The notes under the pieces: generated by a model
What the model saw: the letters and a program-made list of their open reading frames with translations, nothing else
What the model was told of the DNA's origin: nothing
Database searches by the model: none
Translations under genes and position numbers: made by a program
Assembly: GCA_036821185.1 (NCBI GenBank)
Contig: DAISKD010000001.1
Span: forward strand, 372,001-436,000
DNA length: 64,000 nt
Source of the DNA: CALJTV01 sp036821185
GTDB taxonomy: Bacteria > Chloroflexota > Dehalococcoidia > GIF9 > UBA5629
Direction of reading: 5' to 3'
Shown here: in pieces, positions 62,296-64,000 of the stretch
Numbering within the stretch: position 1 is the stretch's first letter
Layout of the letters: each line of letters starts with the position of its first letter

Positions 62296-63621
62296 ATGCG
62301 CCGGGAAACACTACCCAAGCTGTCCTTGTTCCCGATAACTAAAAAGGTCAACCGCCGTGGGCATCTCTGTATTGGCGGTTGCGACTGTGTTGAGTTGGCC
62401 CAAGAATTTGGAACGCCGCTCTATATCTTCGATGAAGACACGATAAGGGCCAAATGTGACGAATTCTGCAAAGAATTCACCAGCCGTTACGTAGACACAC
62501 TGGTAATATATGCATCCAAAGCGTTCCTGAACCCAGCTTTGGCGAAGATCATCAAAGAAGAAGGCTTAGGACTTGATGTAGTATCTGGAGGCGAGCTGGC
62601 AGTAGCACAATCGGTAGGATTCCCCAGAGACAAGATCTATTTTCATGGCAACAATAAGACTCCAGCAGAGTTAATGCAAGCCCTCGGTGACGGCATCGGG
62701 TGTATCGTTGTGGATAATTTCGACGAGATCGAGCTGCTCGAAACTCTCGCGCGCAAAAGCAGCATTAAACAAAAGGTCATGCTTCGCCTCACCCCCGACG
62801 TAGACCCGCATACACATCAGTACACCACTACAGGTGTGCTTGATAGCAAGTTTGGTTTTCCGTTGGCGACTGGACAGGCAGAAGCAGCAGTAAAAAGAGT
62901 TTATTCCACCTCAAACCTCACCCTCGAGGGATTCCATTTTCACCTTGGCTCACCAATCGTAGAAACTTCCCCATACCAGATAGCTATGGAAATTGTATTG
63001 AGTTTCGCTAGCAAGATGAGCAAAAAATATGGGGTTCAACTCCACCAGTTTAGTCCTGGTGGTGGCTTCGCAGTCCGATACACAGTAGACGCCCGAGTAC
63101 CAACGACAGCCGAATATGCCGAGGCAATAACTTCAAAACTTAACAAGCTTATATCAGAACTTGGCTTACCTCGCCCGAAGTTAATCGTGGAACCAGGGCG
63201 AGCTATCATAGCCCAAGCAGGAGTTGCCCTCTATAGAGTCGGCTCAATTAAAGAGGTCCCCGGGGTACGAAATTACGTCTGTGTTGATGGCGGCATCGGA
63301 GACAACATCCGCCCTGCCCTCTACGGCGCAAGATATGAAGCCCTGGTAGCAAACAATGTATGGCAAACTGAGTCTGTCAACGTTACCATCGCCGGTAGAT
63401 ACTGCGAATCGGGCGACATTTTGATTAGAGATCTGGCATTGCCTCCCATCAACACCGGTGATTTAATCGCAATACCTGTCAGCGGTGCCTACTCAATCCC
63501 CATGTCAAGCAACTACAACTTGGTACCGAGACCAGCAATAGTCTTGGTCAAAGGGGGTAAAGCCCGCCTTATTCGCAGGCGCGAAGATTACCAACATCTG
63601 ATGAGCCTGGATGTGATCTAG
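62296..63621 (+). CDS. lysA: Diaminopimelate decarboxylase
   Basis: LysA makes L-lysine from meso-diaminopimelate. The 441-residue protein is a PLP enzyme of the alanine-racemase-fold type: VIYASKAFLNPALAKI with the PLP lysine, LDVVSGGELAVAQS, FHGNNKTPAEL, FHFHLGSPI, KLIVEPGRAIIA and the C-terminal GRYCESGD, whose cysteine and glutamate complete the dimer active site. The ATG at 62296 is just after the -10 box; the first 20 residues are non-conserved. It is followed at 16 bp by holB. Its product is also the usual substrate of lysine-2,3-aminomutase. Confidence 0.95.
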   Translation: MRRETLPKLSLFPITKKVNRRGHLCIGGCDCVELAQEFGTPLYIFDEDTIRAKCDEFCKEFTSRYVDTLVIYASKAFLNPALAKIIKEEGLGLDVVSGGELAVAQSVGFPRDKIYFHGNNKTPAELMQALGDGIGCIVVDNFDEIELLETLARKSSIKQKVMLRLTPDVDPHTHQYTTTGVLDSKFGFPLATGQAEAAVKRVYSTSNLTLEGFHFHLGSPIVETSPYQIAMEIVLSFASKMSKKYGVQLHQFSPGGGFAVRYTVDARVPTTAEYAEAITSKLNKLISELGLPRPKLIVEPGRAIIAQAGVALYRVGSIKEVPGVRNYVCVDGGIGDNIRPALYGARYEALVANNVWQTESVNVTIAGRYCESGDILIRDLALPPINTGDLIAIPVSGAYSIPMSSNYNLVPRPAIVLVKGGKARLIRRREDYQHLMSLDVI

Positions 63622-63637
63622 CAGCCGAGATAGAAAA

Positions 63638-64000
63638 ATGTGGCAGACTATTGGCCAACAAAAGGCTTTAGCTTTACTTGAACACAGCATCAAGAACAAC
63701 GAACTGGCACACGCCTACCTTTTGATCGGTCCCCCTCACATCGGCAAGATGACCCTCGCCATCGATTTTGCCCAGGCGGTAAACTGTGAAGGTAGTCAAC
63801 CACCCTGCAAAGAATGCCAGGCATGTAAAAAGATCGCTGCCGGCAAATATGCTGATGTAATAGTCATCGAAGGTACAGAGTCTGGCTCGACTCAAGCCGA
63901 GACGGGTCTGGAAATTGGCATAGACGAGATTAAAGCGCTTCAACACAGTGCCAACTTGCCGCCATACGAAGGCAAGTTCAAAATATTCATTATCAATGGG
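63638..64000 (+). CDS. holB: DNA polymerase III delta' subunit, N-terminal part (cut by window edge)
   Basis: HolB is the stator of the clamp loader. The 121 N-terminal residues present begin MWQTIGQQKALALLEHSIKNN. They have HAYLLIGPPHIGKMTLA, a modified Walker A of the delta' kind, and PPCKECQACKKIAAGKYADV, the zinc-binding cysteines. The last part is IDEIKALQHSANLPPYEGKF. The DNA polymerase III tau/gamma subunit DnaX is similar, but its Walker A is normal (GxxGxGKT), so HolB is preferred. The gene continues beyond the right edge. Confidence 0.85.
   Translation, partial: MWQTIGQQKALALLEHSIKNNELAHAYLLIGPPHIGKMTLAIDFAQAVNCEGSQPPCKECQACKKIAAGKYADVIVIEGTESGSTQAETGLEIGIDEIKALQHSANLPPYEGKFKIFIING

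Overview
The window looks like ordinary chromosome of an anaerobic bacterium, most likely a Chloroflexota member of the Dehalococcoidia type. This is inferred from gene content: a four-subunit pyruvate:ferredoxin oxidoreductase, a TRAP transporter, several GH57 enzymes and a short SecD. It was not tested by any search. Coding density is high and many genes overlap by 4 bp (ATGA). I see no tRNA, rRNA, CRISPR array, insertion sequence or prophage gene. The window cuts ruvB at the left edge and holB at the right edge.

Layout. 1-8.4 kb (minus): the 5' part of ruvB, then rpoB-rpoC behind a near-consensus promoter, with no ribosomal protein genes upstream. 8.5-13.1 kb (minus): a TRAP transporter (dctP, dctQ, dctM) followed by an acyl-CoA ligase, which looks like an import-and-activate unit for an organic acid. 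13.3-15.5 kb (minus): a large secreted, membrane-anchored beta-helix protein. 15.7-19.5 kb (plus): a tight four-gene cluster of a lysine-2,3-aminomutase-like radical SAM enzyme, two D-Ala-D-Ala-ligase-like ATP-grasp enzymes and a GNAT acetyltransferase. This is the best candidate here for an undescribed biosynthetic pathway. 19.7-22.0 kb (plus): an M50 protease with CBS domains and an HD-GYP response regulator. 22.1-32.2 kb (minus): holA, then a glycogen operon (glgC, GH57 branching enzyme, glgA, ROK sugar kinase, two more GH57 enzymes). 32.3-36.9 kb (plus): a very small ferritin-like protein and purD-purE-purB-purC-purS. 37.3-39.4 kb (minus): a PKD-type lipoprotein and a sirtuin. 39.6-46.3 kb (plus): endonuclease V, prfB with a programmed +1 frameshift, an MA-type peptidase, radC, an orphan peptide-binding lipoprotein and an HDAC-family deacetylase. 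46.3-50.1 kb (minus): cca-secD-secF. 50.2-57.7 kb (plus): ppsA, dgt, dnaG-rpoD and a small membrane protein. 57.7-59.0 kb (minus): ffh. 59.1-64 kb (plus): porG-porD-porA-porB, lysA and holB.

How the genes fit together. PorGDAB makes or oxidises pyruvate with ferredoxin, and PpsA converts pyruvate to phosphoenolpyruvate, so the two supply gluconeogenesis. The glycogen operon can then store and mobilise the sugar. The pur genes, lysA, dnaG/rpoD, ffh, secDF, cca, prfB, holA and holB are housekeeping.

Regulation that can be read by eye. Many promoters fit a sigma-70 pattern of TTGACN or TTGCTT, a 17-nt spacer and TAnnnT. Several operon-leading genes (cca, ffh, lysA, holA, dnaG, perhaps porG) have their -10 box so close to the start codon, and so little Shine-Dalgarno sequence, that their mRNAs are probably leaderless or nearly so. 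Internal operon genes mostly use overlaps or clear AGGAG sites.
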